Assembly: GCA_030248215.1 (NCBI GenBank)
Contig: JASANG010003130.1
Span: 186,001-250,000, forward strand
Source of the DNA: Enoplolaimus lenunculus
Lineage: Eukaryota > Nematoda > Enoplea > Enoplida > Thoracostomopsidae
Reading direction: 5' to 3'
Length of the DNA: 64,000 nt
This document shows positions 1-14,400 of this stretch, in pieces. The position numbers and the translations under genes were made by a program. Positions within the stretch are counted from its first letter, which is position 1; every line of letters starts with the position of its first letter. The notes below the pieces were generated by a model. The model searched no databases. It was not told the DNA's origin and saw only the letters and a list, made by a program, of their open reading frames with translations.

Positions 1-3000
1 GCCATTCGAGTTATCCAGTGGCAGTGTATTTGCTGACTCCGGTAAATACTGATCCTCGCCATTTTCCATCTTTTTGTCGTCGCTGTCAACTATAGGACTA
101 GTGATTGTAGACGAAATTCCATTGGCGTCAATCATGAAGCAACCAGAATCGGTATCTTTTTCGTATTCTTCAAAAGCCGGCGATTTACTTGTGGATTTTG
201 TTTCTTTATCGCCATCTGCGCCGGTCAGAGTTTGGCCACGAGATCCTTCCGACCCAAAAATTTTCGCGTCTTTGCTTTCGGCATTTTCTTCGAACAACCC
301 TTGATCGTGGATCTCAGTAGACCAAGCATTATCATTCTCAAAATCGTCTTTTTCGTTACGATCCGAACCAGGCGGTGTCTTAACTTCGGCCATGCTCCGT
401 TGAGATATCTTAGCATCTCCAACACTGTCGCCAGCTGCTGTTTTCGCTTCAACTTTGGATCCAGCTGCTGTTCCTTCTTGTTGCGAACGGCGTTTTTTAC
501 GCTTTCGCAGCTTTCGAGTTCCGCCCGGAGACCACTGATCTTCTCGACTGTCATCATCGCTACTACTATCGTCTGTATTTCGGAATTCTGGTACCTGATG
601 CAACGCTCGAAGTAGTCTTGCTGAATTCAACGAAGCACAAGAAGATCTACGGTAAGAAATGTCTTGTAACGATGGCAATGCAATATCGGCAGAAGAAGTT
701 TGCTCCTTTTGATCTTCGTTGTCAACTCCTTGAGGTACGCCGTAGTCAGACTCTCCATAATCTACATCTGTGATTCCGTAGTCGTTTGGCACCACGTCGA
801 GAAGTTCCATGCTTCCAAACCGTTGCTTTTGAGTCGTTCCTTGTGGATATAAAAGTTTTAAATTTTGATCTTCTCCAAATTTTAAGTCATTTTCATCGTG
901 GCCCAGTTTTGCTAACTCTAAGAATTTTGGTTTTGCAACAAACTGACTCAACTGGGACGGTGTACGTGGTTCAACAGAAGCTGATCTTCTCCGCTGTGGT
1001 TCGGCAAACTGCAAATCATTGCTTGGTCCAGCTAAATTGTCGAGTGACAAAAATCGTCTATGTTTCAGGCCGGAGCGCAAGCCGAGTTGGTTTTGGTAGA
1101 GCGCATTACCTAACCTGTCTTTAATAGCCCGCAGGTAACTGTTGGAACGCCCACGAATATTTAGATGTTCAGGTTCTTTCGCGTGCAGTATATTAGATAC
1201 GCGTGGTTGTTGATGGGTATCCAAACTAAAACGATCATTTTGATTTACTTCACTATTTTCAAAACTGCTCGCTGCTCCAGCACTTGCAACATCAGAAGGA
1301 TTTCGCTCGTTCGAATTGTTCATTTTCAGTAACGATGTTCGCGCAGCGTTGAAGACTTCCATTGGTAGCCGAAACAAACCCGTTTTACGGTCACCTGTTG
1401 TGCCGTATTTTTCAGCTGCCTTTAAGTCTGCAGTAGGAACATGAGTATCTGACAAATATGATCTGCTTTCGGTGTGTTTTGAAATTTCGCGGACACTATC
1501 CATTTGGTCTTGAGTTGAAATTATCTCTTCAGGTTTTGGATCAATTTGTATTTCATCGTCGGCTGTTTCATACGGAATGTCGTCGCTTGAAGTAGCAACG
1601 TCTTGAAATAGCGGATCTGGACATGGCTGTTCTTCTGCGGTTACCATAGAAATGCTGTCTGGATGCTTTTCGATCGCAGCGCTTTTCGAAAGGTCAGACC
1701 CGGATTTGTGTTCAGATTCAATTGTTTTATCTTTGCTTTCGGACTCTGCTTTTTTCGATATGATATTTTGATCGATTTCGTTGTTGATAGTTTCCTCAAC
1801 CAGTGATTCAACGAAACTTTTCTCACCGGCCGCAAATTCGTTGTCATAGTTCAAAAACGCGTCGTGTCCAACGTCAGAAGGTACCAAATGCTCAACTACT
1901 GGAAGCTTGCATTGTTTTTGCTCGTGCGAGTTAATAGTTTCATTGTCAGATAAGCTATTTTCAGTTGCGGGTTCATCACCGACCACATGGGAGGAATCGT
2001 TTTCTTCGACTTGTTCAACGTCTTCCATTGTATTGAGGTCATTATTAATTGAACTTGTCTGCGGATTGGATTCTGGATTTTTAAAATCCGCACTCAATGC
2101 CGCATTTGAAATAGAATTGCTTATATGACTCAAATCATCGACAAAAACTGTTTTATATTTCGAAGCAGCGTCCAGCTCTTGAGCTTGCTCATTAGGTTCC
2201 TTGCCTCTTTGTAGCGCATAAATTTCCGGTTCAGTAAAATCTTCAAGTCCAAAAATAGTACCCGAATCGTCAAACGCTGGTCCAAAGTGCATCGCAACGT
2301 TTGATGGCAATGAAGTCGTAGGTTCAGGTTCGAAAGGTTTATTTTGATTTTGGTCTGTTTCGTGCAAAATCTCTTCATCGTTGTCGTCAGCGCTCAAATT
2401 TGACTGTTCCGGTTCATATTCTAAAGTTTCCTCGCGGCTACTACCATCTTGATCTGTTTTGTTTTCGGCTTCAGGAACGCTGTCAATTTTGGAACCTGTG
2501 TCAGATTGAAAATGGTTCAGCGAATGGTCTTCAGCAATATTCATCGATATATATTCATCTTGGTCCTGGCAAGGTTCGAAGTTGTTTTCGTTTTCAACAC
2601 CATTCATCAATACAGAGTTCTCCGGACCCATCTCTGCATGATATTCGTCCGTCAAGAAGTCATTTGTAGTTTCTTCTCCGTTAGCCGCTATCTCCAAGAT
2701 ACCGTTATTTTCGTTTGTTTTTAGGATAGTTACAATCTCGTCCGGTTGGCTTTGGTCTGTCAGCGTGATAACTGTTTGTCTAGTTTCCTCTGGCTGTTCA
2801 ATGTTCTCATCTATAGAAACGATGCTTGTCGCATCTGTTGCCTCATCAGCATTCCCATTCATACCTTGATCAGCTAGGTTTTCAGTTGATCCATAACTTC
2901 TTGATGACGATACATCTTCTTCATCATGGTGGTAACTATGCTCAAATTGAGAGTAAGTTGTTTCTCGGAGTGATCCTTGTTCATCTTGTTCGTATTCAGG

Positions 3001-6000
3001 ATGCCTATCTTCTATTAAACTAACTTCTCCTTCAGTTTCGGATAATTTGTCTTCATCAGTCCGTGAGTCATTGACTGTATTTCTTTCGCTAATTAATTGT
3101 TGTTCAAGCTGCATTTGCTCGAAACTATTTAAACTATCGTTGAGTTCATTTTCGAACTCGGAATCGACCAACGATGCGTCTAGAGATTGTTCTTCATTCG
3201 TGCTTCCGTGGTACTCCTCAGTTCTTGGTGTGATTAAATTGCTTTGTTGATCAAGCTTAGTTTCTGATTTCGGCGGAATTTCTTGAGCTATTTGATCTCG
3301 ATGAGAGTCAAGCGGTGGTTTTTCGGAAGTTTTCGAAGGCGATTGTTCGGATGCTGTTCGTGTCACATCGGTTACAGATTCCGTTTGTGGTTCACTGGTT
3401 GATTCGAGTCGAGATTTTGTTAAACTTGCTGAGTTGTCAGCTTCCGAACCTCTGTACCCTTCCTCGTTTTCACGATTCAAATCATCTAAATCTACCGATT
3501 GGTTGTTCAGTATATTTTCGTCTACATGAAAACCAGAACCAGCTTCGTTAGTTTCTTGAGTTAATTCGGCTTCCGGTTCTGATTGATATGCTTGTGGTAC
3601 TTCATCTAAATTATCGTCAGATGTATGCTCTTCGCTAGTTGTCGAGGTCGTTTGTCCAGATATTAGAGCAGTAGCATCGTCCATGGGTACTTCCATTTTG
3701 GGTTCACTCGTAGATTCTGCTACAGATCTGTGTAAAGCTATTGACCCTTCTTCAGCTCGATCTAAGTTGCTTCCCGAGTTTTCACAGTTTAGGTCTTCAC
3801 TAACAAACTCGGCACAAGTTTCCGGTTGATATCCTTGAGACATATCTCCGAGATTATCAGGATACTGTTCTTCACAGGTTGACGAGGACCGCCTTCCAGA
3901 TATTTCTTCTGCGCCATCTTTAGATCTTTCGGTTTCGAATCCACGTGTCAAGTCTGTGGCAATTGTGTTCGAAGATAACGCGTTTTCTTCAACTGACAGG
4001 TTGCTTCTTACATTTTCTTCTGATCGAACGTCATAATTTGGCTCATTACAGCTGGTTGGTGGCGAATTTGGTGTTGTGTCAACAACACCATTTGATTCGT
4101 TCTCAAATATATTCTCCGCCTCAATATCCTCTTCGCCGGTAAACGTTTTACTTGTAGGTTGGTTTTCGAAATCAGAGCTTGTCGAATTGCTGTTATCTTG
4201 GAATTCAACGGGTTCAGATCGGGTCGTGTAATCGTTAAGAGCGCTCGAAATTTGCTCTTCAGATGTTTGTTTTGATGATTTTGAATCGTGTGTATCTATA
4301 GACATGTTCTTATGATATTCTCCGTTAATATTCTCCGTAGCATCTGAGTTGAATCCAGTAGAACGGTTGTCAGTAGTTTCTTTATCTTCGTTGTCATCTT
4401 CACCCTCAACCTCGTCGTTGCTTGACATGTTTGTTAGAAATTCTTCAGTTCTGTGTTCGATTGAGTTGTTTTCAAAATGCGATCGTTCAGTTTCTATCGA
4501 AGCAGCAGCTGAATGTTGGCTTTCGCGGTCGTTAGTTCCATTGGTTCTTGAATCGATTTCATCCTCATCTGCAATTGAAGATTCAACGACAGACGCATTA
4601 TACCCGAGATTTGCGTGGTTTGCCACATTTATCTCGGAAGCTGTTTGACTTTCAGTTGCATCTTGCTCCAGTTGATGATGTTTCGCTTGATCTGATGTTA
4701 ATGACAAATTATGTACCGAAATATCGCCAGGGATGATTTCATTGTAATAGTTCGCTGGTTCAGAATTTGAAATTTCTTCGGCTTGGAAAGGAGCATCTAT
4801 AAACCCGTCTTTGTCTTTAAAGTCACGTTTGGCTCCGTTGTCTTGGTGGAAATCAGTATGAGTTTCTTCTTGGCTACCTTGGTCAGATCTTTGTGAATTT
4901 GCATTCGCTAACGATGTTGAATGATCAGGTCTTAACGATTCTTCCGTTTCAATGGCATCTTCCGGTATAGGCGTATCGTGACTATGATAGTCTTGTGATA
5001 TATAATTAGCGTTGGAAAACTCACCATCTGAACCAGAATTTTCGTCGGTTATATCGTCTAATTTTGGACCTTCTGACTTTTCATGTGGTTCTAAACGGAC
5101 TGCATTCTCAGTTGCTTCCGATTGTAACCTGAACTCATTTTCGGTTATATCTGTTTCTATTTGATCCTCAGTAATTTGATCAAATTCTTCTTGTTCTAAC
5201 TGCTGTTCGCTGGCCTCTGAATCAGTTTTCTGACTTTTGCTTTCGTTGTCAAAACCCTCATTTATTTCTTGCTCAGAGGTGTCTAATTGTTGGGCAACGT
5301 TTTGATCAGTCTCAATTTCGCCTATTTCATTGGGTGAATGCTCAGAACCAAACCATTGATCTCCCATAGATGGCGTCGCTTGCTTCTCCTTAGATTGCTC
5401 TGACAAATTATTTTTTCTTTCAGTCACAGCCATATCTTCGTTATCGTTTGCCAGTTTCAGCGATGATCTGGTGCTATTTGACTCTACCAATACGCTCTCT
5501 TTATTGGGTCCTTCAGAATCTGCGATGTCCATATTGTTCACTGACTCTTGTCCAGAGAATTCGTTTGCCGTTGAAGCTTGTTCTGCAGCAGGTGCTTCTG
5601 TCAAAGATCCTTCGTCATTTCTGGACGTCTCGTGTTCAGGTTCTTGGGGTTCTGTGATGGTTCTCGGTATTGGCCCGTCTTGCTCGTTTACTTCTTCAGC
5701 GTTTAAGAATCCATCAATACTACCCTCGTGTTGTTCGTCAGATATGCTGAGGGGTTTAGATATTTGGTCGCTTTTCTCAGCTTCTAATAATACAGAACCA
5801 GTTTCTTTGACGTCATCATTCAAAATTGTTCGATCATCATTTTGAGATTCGGTTGCCTCCGTGGTTGCCCTAGGCGTTTCCTTACGTTGTGAACCATTCA
5901 TTTCGTCGTCATTGTCAATTTTTTCCGCCGTGTTATCTAAATCCTGCGGTTCTGTTTCGTTCTGAGAAGCAAATCTTTTGCTATACCAATTTTTAAAATC

Positions 6001-9000
6001 AGCAAGTTTACTCCATACACCTTGTGATTCGTCACCATCTTCTTGCCTTAAAACTTTTTCTGTTTCTTGAGCTAAAGCATTGTCGTCGTTAGTTTGATCG
6101 AAATTTTCAACCTGTGAGTTCTGGTTATCGAAAACATTGTTATACAGAGCTGTATCTGCGGACACATGTCTTACAGATGCAGCCGACTGTAAGCTTCGTT
6201 CACTGTCTTCAGGAATGTCGTCCAATCGTGGTTCAACTTCCGAAATACCGGGCTTGCCATTGGCCAACGCTTCTAAAGCGGCGTCGCGTTCACATTGTCG
6301 TTCGAGTTCAACAAATCGCAGCAACGATTCGGCGCTTTCTCGAGAAGTTCTCGCAAATTTGTTACTTCCAACGTCGCTTGATGTTTTTGCGTACGAATGA
6401 CGAGTTTCTGGATCGGATTGAGCAAATTCTGCAAGTTCTTCGTCATCGTGTTGTTGTTCAACCAGACTCGGTGACAAACTATCGGCACTTGAACGGCGAA
6501 TAGGCAACGAGGAACCATTGAACTGATCTTCATCACTGACTCTTGCTTTTGACGATACGGAATCATCTGCTGGATTGCTTTCACCATCTTCTGCATACTC
6601 TGCTATGTTTGATTCTGAAGTTTCGTGGTTTTCGAGCTTGGAACCATTCGCTATTTCGTCTGTACCATTAAAGCTGGCGTTGATTTCATAGTGTTCAGGC
6701 ACCCACTGATCATGTGTAGTTAATGTATTTGCATTTGGTTCAAATGATTTTGCTCCTTCGGCTTCTGCTATTTCTGCTATGTTTGATTTTTGAGTTTCGT
6801 CCTTATTGTACTCTAAATCACTCGCTATTTGGCCTGTTTCATTAAACCTGGGGCTTACATAATTTTCAGGCCCTTGGTGATCATATGTAGTCATCGAATT
6901 CACATTTGGTTCAAATGGTTTTGTAGCACAATGTGATTCGTCACTTTCTTCTGCTTCGTCAGTTTCAGAACCCAATTTCTGTTCACTGCCGATATTTTCA
7001 TCATAAGACAAACCGGTGTCTGGTAACTTATTTTGCTCTAAATCACTATTCCAATTAGAATCCTCTGGATTGTTACCGAAGTTTGTGATACCAGGATCGA
7101 ATGAGCTTGAATCCAAAGGTTTCGGTTCGCTATCGCTTAATGACTGCTCAGATTCGTGGTTACGGTTAGTAACCGTAGTTTGATTTATATTTTGTACTGA
7201 ACCATCGTCAATTGTGGCTTGAGCTAATACTGTATTTACCAAGCTTGACACGCTGACGTTAGAACTTGAACGTTTGGCTCGTTCTGATTCGTCCATATTG
7301 TGAAATCGACCGGGGTGCGAATTTTCATTCGTTTTTTCATCTGGTACTGTTTCAAAATTTGAATTTCCAAATGATGCTTCAGCAAGATTCGATGGTTCAT
7401 ATATATTTTGATTTGACTTCGTAGATCTTTCTTCTTCACCAGCTTCAATACTCATATTGTCGGAAGCATCACCTGTTTCTTCTCGGCGATAGTCATATTC
7501 ACTGCCAGGTTTTGTATCAAATGTTTGAAAATTTTGTGATCCAGATTCGAACGAAGTTTCACGGATTGGCTGGTCAAGTAGTTGTTCATTTTCTGCCCAT
7601 TGGTTGCTTGTTGCTTCGTATTTACTTACATGGTCCTCATCACTCCTTTCCCAATTAGTTTCGCTTTTACTGTTAAGCTGGGGCTGTTCAGCATTTATTT
7701 CCGACCAATTATTTGTTTGCTCATGGTCTGATTGCAGAAGTTCGCCATTTGGCTCTGGCCAATTATTGTCTTGCTCTTGGTCTTGTTGCAGATCTTCCTT
7801 GCTTTGTTCTGACCAATTATTTTCGTGCTCCTGGTCAGGCTGTAGATTTTCGCCGCTTAATTGTGACCAATCGTTTTCTTGCTCTTTATCAGGCTGTACA
7901 TTTGAGCCGCTTATTTCTGACCAATATTTATGTTCTTCCTGATCAAGTTGCTCATGTGCCCCGGTTGGATGTGACCAATTATTTTCAAGCTCCTGGCCTG
8001 CTTCTAAATTTTCATTGTTTATTTCTGACCAATTATTTTCTTGCTCGTGGTCAGCTTGCAATTGCTCATCGCTTGGAAAACACTCTTCCACTTGCGGTGA
8101 AGGTTCCATAAATGAATTCGTTGGATCGAAAATAATATTGACTCTCGTTTGTCGGTCAGGCAGCCCGTCTGAATCCAAATAACCTCTGGTTGCTATGAAA
8201 GGAATAGAACTGTCAACGCTGCCGCCGCTTTCAGCTTCTGACTCTCTGAGATTAGGATCTGCTTCTGGAGTTGATACATTTCTTTGTGTTCGAACGTTGT
8301 CTTCAGAAATAATTTCACTAAATTCACCATTGGCATTTTTGTTAATTTTGTCAAAATCGATGCTTTTTTCACTGGTTAACTTCTCTTCATTCTCGCCATT
8401 CGCTTCAAATATCTCGCCTTCATTAGGCATTTCCGTTTGACTCAAGAACTCCTGTAGTTTAACGCTATCATTCTCAATATCACCATAACCCGGCAAAGAC
8501 CCGATTTGACCATTGCCAGTTTCTGTTCTGGCCAAACTGTCTCCTGTATCCGCTTGGTTCTCGCCTGGTTGAAATTCATTGTTGATAAATCCATGTCTAT
8601 CAGTCTCTGTAATAAGCTCACCATCAAGTGCTACATCGCGTAACGTGTCTTTGCTTTCACTATGCGACGCGTTTGAATTCTGCATATACGCTGAAAACGG
8701 GATTGGTATGTTACCTGTACTGCGTACTGAACAAGCTCGAGCGTTTTCCGAAATTTCATAGTCGGGATTGTTGGTTCCATCTAAGTTAGCATCACCTTGT
8801 GCCACGACATCTGAAATAAACTGCTCAGGTTCGTCAAAATTAATTAAATTGTGACATGCTGTGTCAGACGTAGGGCCTTCATCCGGAACCACACCATAAA
8901 GTAATCCGTTGTTATTGGCACCATTTTCAACATTGTCAAAATTCGCCGTCGCGCCATTAAAATTGCCGTCTTCATTGCTGGTATATTCGTGGATGCCGTC

Positions 9001-11497
9001 AAAATCGTGCGGTTTACTTTGATTTGTCAACATTTCATTATTAGTAGAAACGATGTCTGGCTGTTCGGTTGCTGGAGTTGAATTGTTGACCACACCATAA
9101 AGTAACCCGTTATTGTTGTCGCTAATTTCAACGCTGCCAACATCTCCAATCGTACCATGAAAATTAACCTCTTGATTGGTAGGATATTCGTTCGTATCTT
9201 CAAACCCGTGTTGTCCAGTTTGATCCTTTAATATTTCATTGGCAATAGAATCATTGTTTGTCGCTTTTGAGTCTTCGGCCGAATATTGCTGCGCCCTGTT
9301 TTGCGTGTCTTCGACAAAGTTATCTTGAAATCCGTTCGTTTGATTTTCTTCACCATCTTCGTTACCATCCGTAGTCGCACTGTTTATCTGTGATGTGGGA
9401 ATAGGAGCACCAGTGCGCACTTCCCAGCGAAATTCAGGAAATCGTTTACGCGTTGACGCCGCTTGAAAAACATCCTGCGCCGCTGAGTTAGTTGAAATTG
9501 ACCTGTCGCAAGCGGTCCTACTGAGCTCAGTTGACCCAAAGTTTGAAAAATTCGCGATAGACTCGGAAACATTTTCCCAATTGTGCTTTGAACAGTCGCT
9601 CGAACACGTGCAATCTATCCCATAGTGCTTTACGGTAAAAAATGCGTTTCTATCGATAGGAAATTCGCTCGTGAGTCGTGTACTTGTATGCATGTGATTA
9701 CCAATCAATGATCTATGACTAGATATTTTGTTCGATTTCGAGGAACATTGGCCAGCTGGACTTACGTCTGGAAGATCGGTCTTAACCAGACCGCCAACAC
9801 TGACTTGTTCATCCGATGTTTCTGAATCGTTGTCACTCTGGTCTCCATTTTTCACCATTTGACTAAACTTTTTCAACGTCCAATTTGATAACCTTACTGG
9901 AGCTGTCAATTCGTTTGACTCTGCATCCGTGTTCATGTGGGCAACTTGAGTTGATTTTTCGCTATCACTCTGATCTGCATTGTTTACCATTTGACTAAAC
10001 TTTGTCAACGTCCAATTTGACAATTTTACTGGAGCAGCCCATTCGTTTGACGCTTTATCCGCATTAATATCGACCGTTTGAGTTGATTTACGACCATCAT
10101 CCAAGTCGTCAAATTCAACTACCGATTTCAGGCGTTTCATTTCGGAAACTGGTTCAAACTTTGACTTACATTCTGTTGGACTTGCAAATTCTTCAGCTCG
10201 TCTTGAATGGTCTGTATTGTTGCCAATTTGTTGATTTGGATCTATGATTTCTTTGCCATTTAGTTCTACTAGTGGCTGCTGATCATTTGTTGAATTAGCA
10301 TCTGTAATGTACGCCGATCCTCGACATATTTTTTCGGAAACTGGTTCAAACTCAAACGTCAATTCCGCTTTGGCTGATTCTTCCTGCGCTAGTTTTTCCC
10401 TGTCTTTATTGTTGATTAGTTCTTGCGGGTAATTTATTGAATCCTTATCTATAATGTCTACAACGTCACCATCGGTTTGTGGACAATCACGAGACAAAAG
10501 TTCAATTTTGTCCAACAAATTCATGGGTTCCGACGTGCAACGCTGCAGTAGTTCAACGGTCGAAGATAGTGGAACTCGTTGTTCTTCAATCATAAACGCT
10601 GTATCTTTCCCACGCTTGAATGCCGCTTGTCTTTTCAACGAAATGATTTCGGCTGTAGATTGAGTGTTGATCGTTTCACAAGACGTGTCCCGGTGATTAT
10701 TTTTCAATATCAAATTGACAGAACTACTTACATCCGTAAGGATTTGGGAATTTTCCGTCTTTCCCATTGAAAAAGTATCTAGTGAGCTTGCTGAACCTTT
10801 AGCTTGGCCACTTTGAGGTCTTCCACGATTGGATAAAGTTAGCAGAGGACAAATTTGACGAGATTGAGAACGTACACTTGAAATATCGCTGTATCTGCGC
10901 AAATGACGAGTTTGGTCGTCACAGTCTAGAAATTCATTACCTGTCCGCTGTCCTGTATACGAAAAGCTTCTGCTCCGGTTTGCGGTCGCTGTGCAGCGTT
11001 TTTCATTCGCTCTTCCGAAGTCGAAAAGTGGCTTGAAAGAACCATCATGAAGATTGCAACGTAATTTTGACTTCATCACAGCCTTTGTCACACAATTTTC
11101 CGACTTAGGCGCCGGCTGCGTTTGATTTTCCGATTTTTCGCTTCTCGGTTTCCTCTTAGTCGAACAGTTTGAACTGATATCAGGAACTGAATTCGTCTTG
11201 CATTCGCTAAAAAAATCACAGTATTTACTTTTGACTAATTTCCGTTGGTTTCGACCAGACGACAGAGACGACGCGGTTTCAATTTGATTCGGAGTTGAAC
11301 AATGACTTGAAATTACCGACGGGGTGTTTGATGCGTTTGCTTCCGCATTTCGGTGGTTCTGTCGAAAACTTGTTGATCCGTCACCAAGGTTGTTTGATCG
11401 TGGTTTACCGTCGTATTTTTTCATATAATTTTTAAATTTTGGCGATCCATCTTTGGTGTACAAATTTTTCCGTTTGACTTTATTTTTGTCTGGCGGT
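1..11497 (-). CDS. Giant terminal (or internal) exon of the acidic protein gene, open to window edge
   Basis: Reading the plus strand in triplets from base 1 and complementing them gives an uninterrupted minus-strand frame from the acceptor at 11498-11500 to base 1: 3,832 codons with no stop in the lines I checked. The protein starts PPDKNKVKRKN and is strongly acidic, with runs of Ser, Asn, Glu, Asp and Gln, and basic islands such as RKLRKRKKRRSQQEG near the left edge. Scattered basic-Ser motifs (RRSSCASLNS, RRRSASVEPRTPS) look like kinase sites. Tandem duplications are visible (18-residue, 44-residue, 58-residue and 67-residue units, listed separately). No enzyme motif or transmembrane segment was seen. 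The composition suggests an intrinsically disordered scaffold or cytoskeleton-associated protein, but that is inference only. Shorter ORFs on either strand here are shadows. Confidence 0.9.
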
Positions 11498-14400
11498 CTG
11501 AAAAATAAAATCAAAACACGCGATTGTAAACCTGCCAAAATATTAAAGCAGGTCGTAATACATCTTCTACAGCAGCATTTCTAAGCTACGTAAGGTAACT
11601 TTACATCAGGGTAAGGGTGGGATGTTAATATTAAATTGTGTTCGGTGCTCGAAATAAGTGAGCAACAAAACTAATTTGTTTAGCTGCTGAAATTGTTCTT
11701 CCAGCAGTTAGCGCTCCGTATTAAATTAAGTACTGACAAAGCGAACTTGTATACGTTAATTATTTATAGTTTTCCTAGAGTTTAGCTGTACCAAGAGTTA
11801 ATGATACCAGTGTGCATCTTCCAAAAATGCGCGCGGCCGGAAAAGTACCACCACGCGTTGTGTTTGGCTCATACCTCCCTTATTTAGGAAGAATCAACTG
11901 CACACAGAACTCAACTAAACTTAAATCAAGAATATAATTGGTCGGACAATGCTTGCACTGTGTATCGCAACAGTATTTGCCTGCATTCAATGTTTCAACA
12001 CCCCTCCCCCTAAATGAGTGGGGTAAGTGAATAATACAACCCGTGCCTGTGCATTCTTTCGAACACAGAATGTACCCAGTTGCACACTCTTGTTGAAGCC
12101 ATTATACACTCTTAGCTGTACGAACCGTATTCACAAATAGAATTAGCATTGTTCCTCGATAACATTCATTAATAAACGTTTCACACGCTTGGTGTAGGAT
12201 AGCCTGTCAAACATGGGTTTAAATGGATATTCGTGTCCAGAACATTGTGTCCGTGCGTACTTCCGGTTCCGTCATAGAACAACCAAATAAATCGCTTGAC
12301 CGTCATTTAGTTCTTACGTTTAGGTTCTACTATTGTTCGATTTGAAATGTAAACAAAAGAATTAACCCAAAATTTTAAAAATTAAGCGTTACAAATATCA
12401 AATCACCTTATGAACTTTTACACTTAAATATATGTTCTCCGTTTCCGATGTTTTGATCACTAGCTATTTCTGTTTATGTTATTTTAACTATCCGTATAGC
12501 TTGGAATCATATGATGGAATCCAACCACACTTTGGTCAATGTTACTTTAGCGCTGTAACTCTAGATGAAACAAAATCCTAAGTAGAAGCCTGAACCTAAG
12601 CGTTAAATATGTGTTTATCCAAAGCTTAAGCCTAAGTCTAAGTCTAAGCCTAAATAAAAAGTCTAAAATCTGATCCAATGCAGCCGTGCCAGAAAACGGG
12701 ACGGTCCTAAAAGTAACATAGATCGAAACTGTTTATCCCGCCATTTGTACTGAAGTTCTATTTTATTTACTTTTCTAGCGTATTAAGAGACAAATATTGT
12801 TCAAACGAATTATTTAAAACGTACCGTTCAACATTAGGCAGTTTTTAGCGAAATCGAACAATTACCTGTATTTGATATCATTTTCGTGTAGCGAATTTCG
12901 TTTATTTTCGTTCTTCCGCAGATATTTGAACGTTTGCCGATCAGAGTCGTATTTAGCGTCCATCCAATTTTGATCTGGTTTTCGCTGCTTGCTGCTATTT
13001 TTCCCATCACGATAACAAGTTTTGTGTTGTTGTGGTTTACTTGTACTTTCTGTGGATGTTGTTTTGGTTGTTGAAGACTCCGTTGACAAGTGTGACGAAC
13101 TTCTGTTATTTGCTCGATATTGTTGTGTTCCTGGAATATGAAATTAACGCTGATTCGATTTTCGCCAGTTTATTGTTCATATCGCAACATGTCATAGCCT
13201 GAACCTAATCTTACAGGAAAAAAATCATGCCAAAAATTAATTTTGTTGTATAAACCGATCAAATATTGTTTTTATGCACAACAAACTCATTTCAGTGTGT
13301 AATTTATCTCATACGTTCAATGGCGGAACCAGAAATTCCGAAACGTGGTTAAACCATTAAAACACACCAATGACACAAATATTAAGAACTAGCGTACTTT
13401 CAGATTGCCCATATTTTGAACAAATTTCAACGACAAGTATTTTGAATCATTTTTTTCAATTTTTACGCAAAGAAACGGAAATAAAATATTTCAGACCCTT
13501 CTGAACGCAGACATACCGCTTATTTGCTATGGGTCTGTTCGAGGCAAACACACTAAATTTGAAAATATGAGAACAGGCAGTAATTTTTGAACGAGATCAA
13601 ATTAAACTTTTGTAATAAAAATTAAAAAGTGAGTTTAATTTTCACCTGAACCATATTTGGACTTTATCCTGCGTTTGTGTACGTCGCCGTAATTTTTGCT
13701 TTCAATTTGACTAGTAGTGACTTTGCGATTTTCAAACCCTTGATTCCGGACAGGCAAACTTCGTCGAACTTGAGATTCTCGATTCAGCGAGCTGTGAGCA
13801 GCTATGCCATAATTATTGTTTGGGATAGAAACGTGTCTTTGCTGAGCTGATTTCGGATCTACGATTCGATCACAGACGGAGCTGTTTGATAACCGCGGCG
13901 TTAAGGCTTCCAGACCACACGATGTCATTGATTGTGAAGTGACTGAAACAAGGTTACTATGGTCAAATAAAATTTTGTTTCTCGGACATAATTCAAAAGT
14001 TACAACTGTTTTGAGGTTGATCAGCATTTGCAGACTTCAAAATTTTGTAGAAAACCCAGCCAATTAGAGTCTGCAAAAATTACTGCCAAGACCATTCAGA
14101 CACACATGCTACGTGGTACGCTTTTCAAATCTTTCACGTACTGTAGACTTTTCTGGTTAAATTTTATAGTACAAATTCAATGCACTACACAATAAGACCA
14201 ATCAGCCATTCATGAAAACATTAAATGATTTTTTTATTTTAATTCATTTTCGATTAGGGTGGCGCTAGACTTTTGACCACGTTTTGTGCCGTCCGTAACC
14301 GTCCGCTGCCGTCCATAACCATCTGCCGCCAGTCCGTCACCGTCCGTAGCTTCACGTACGATGGCGCAGGCGACAGACGACGTCAGACGGCGACGGACGG

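Noticed and set aside
232-10770. Many plus-strand ORFs of 60-130 codons over the left end
   Set aside because: They are shadows of the minus-strand giant exon, with no splice signals or protein-like composition of their own.
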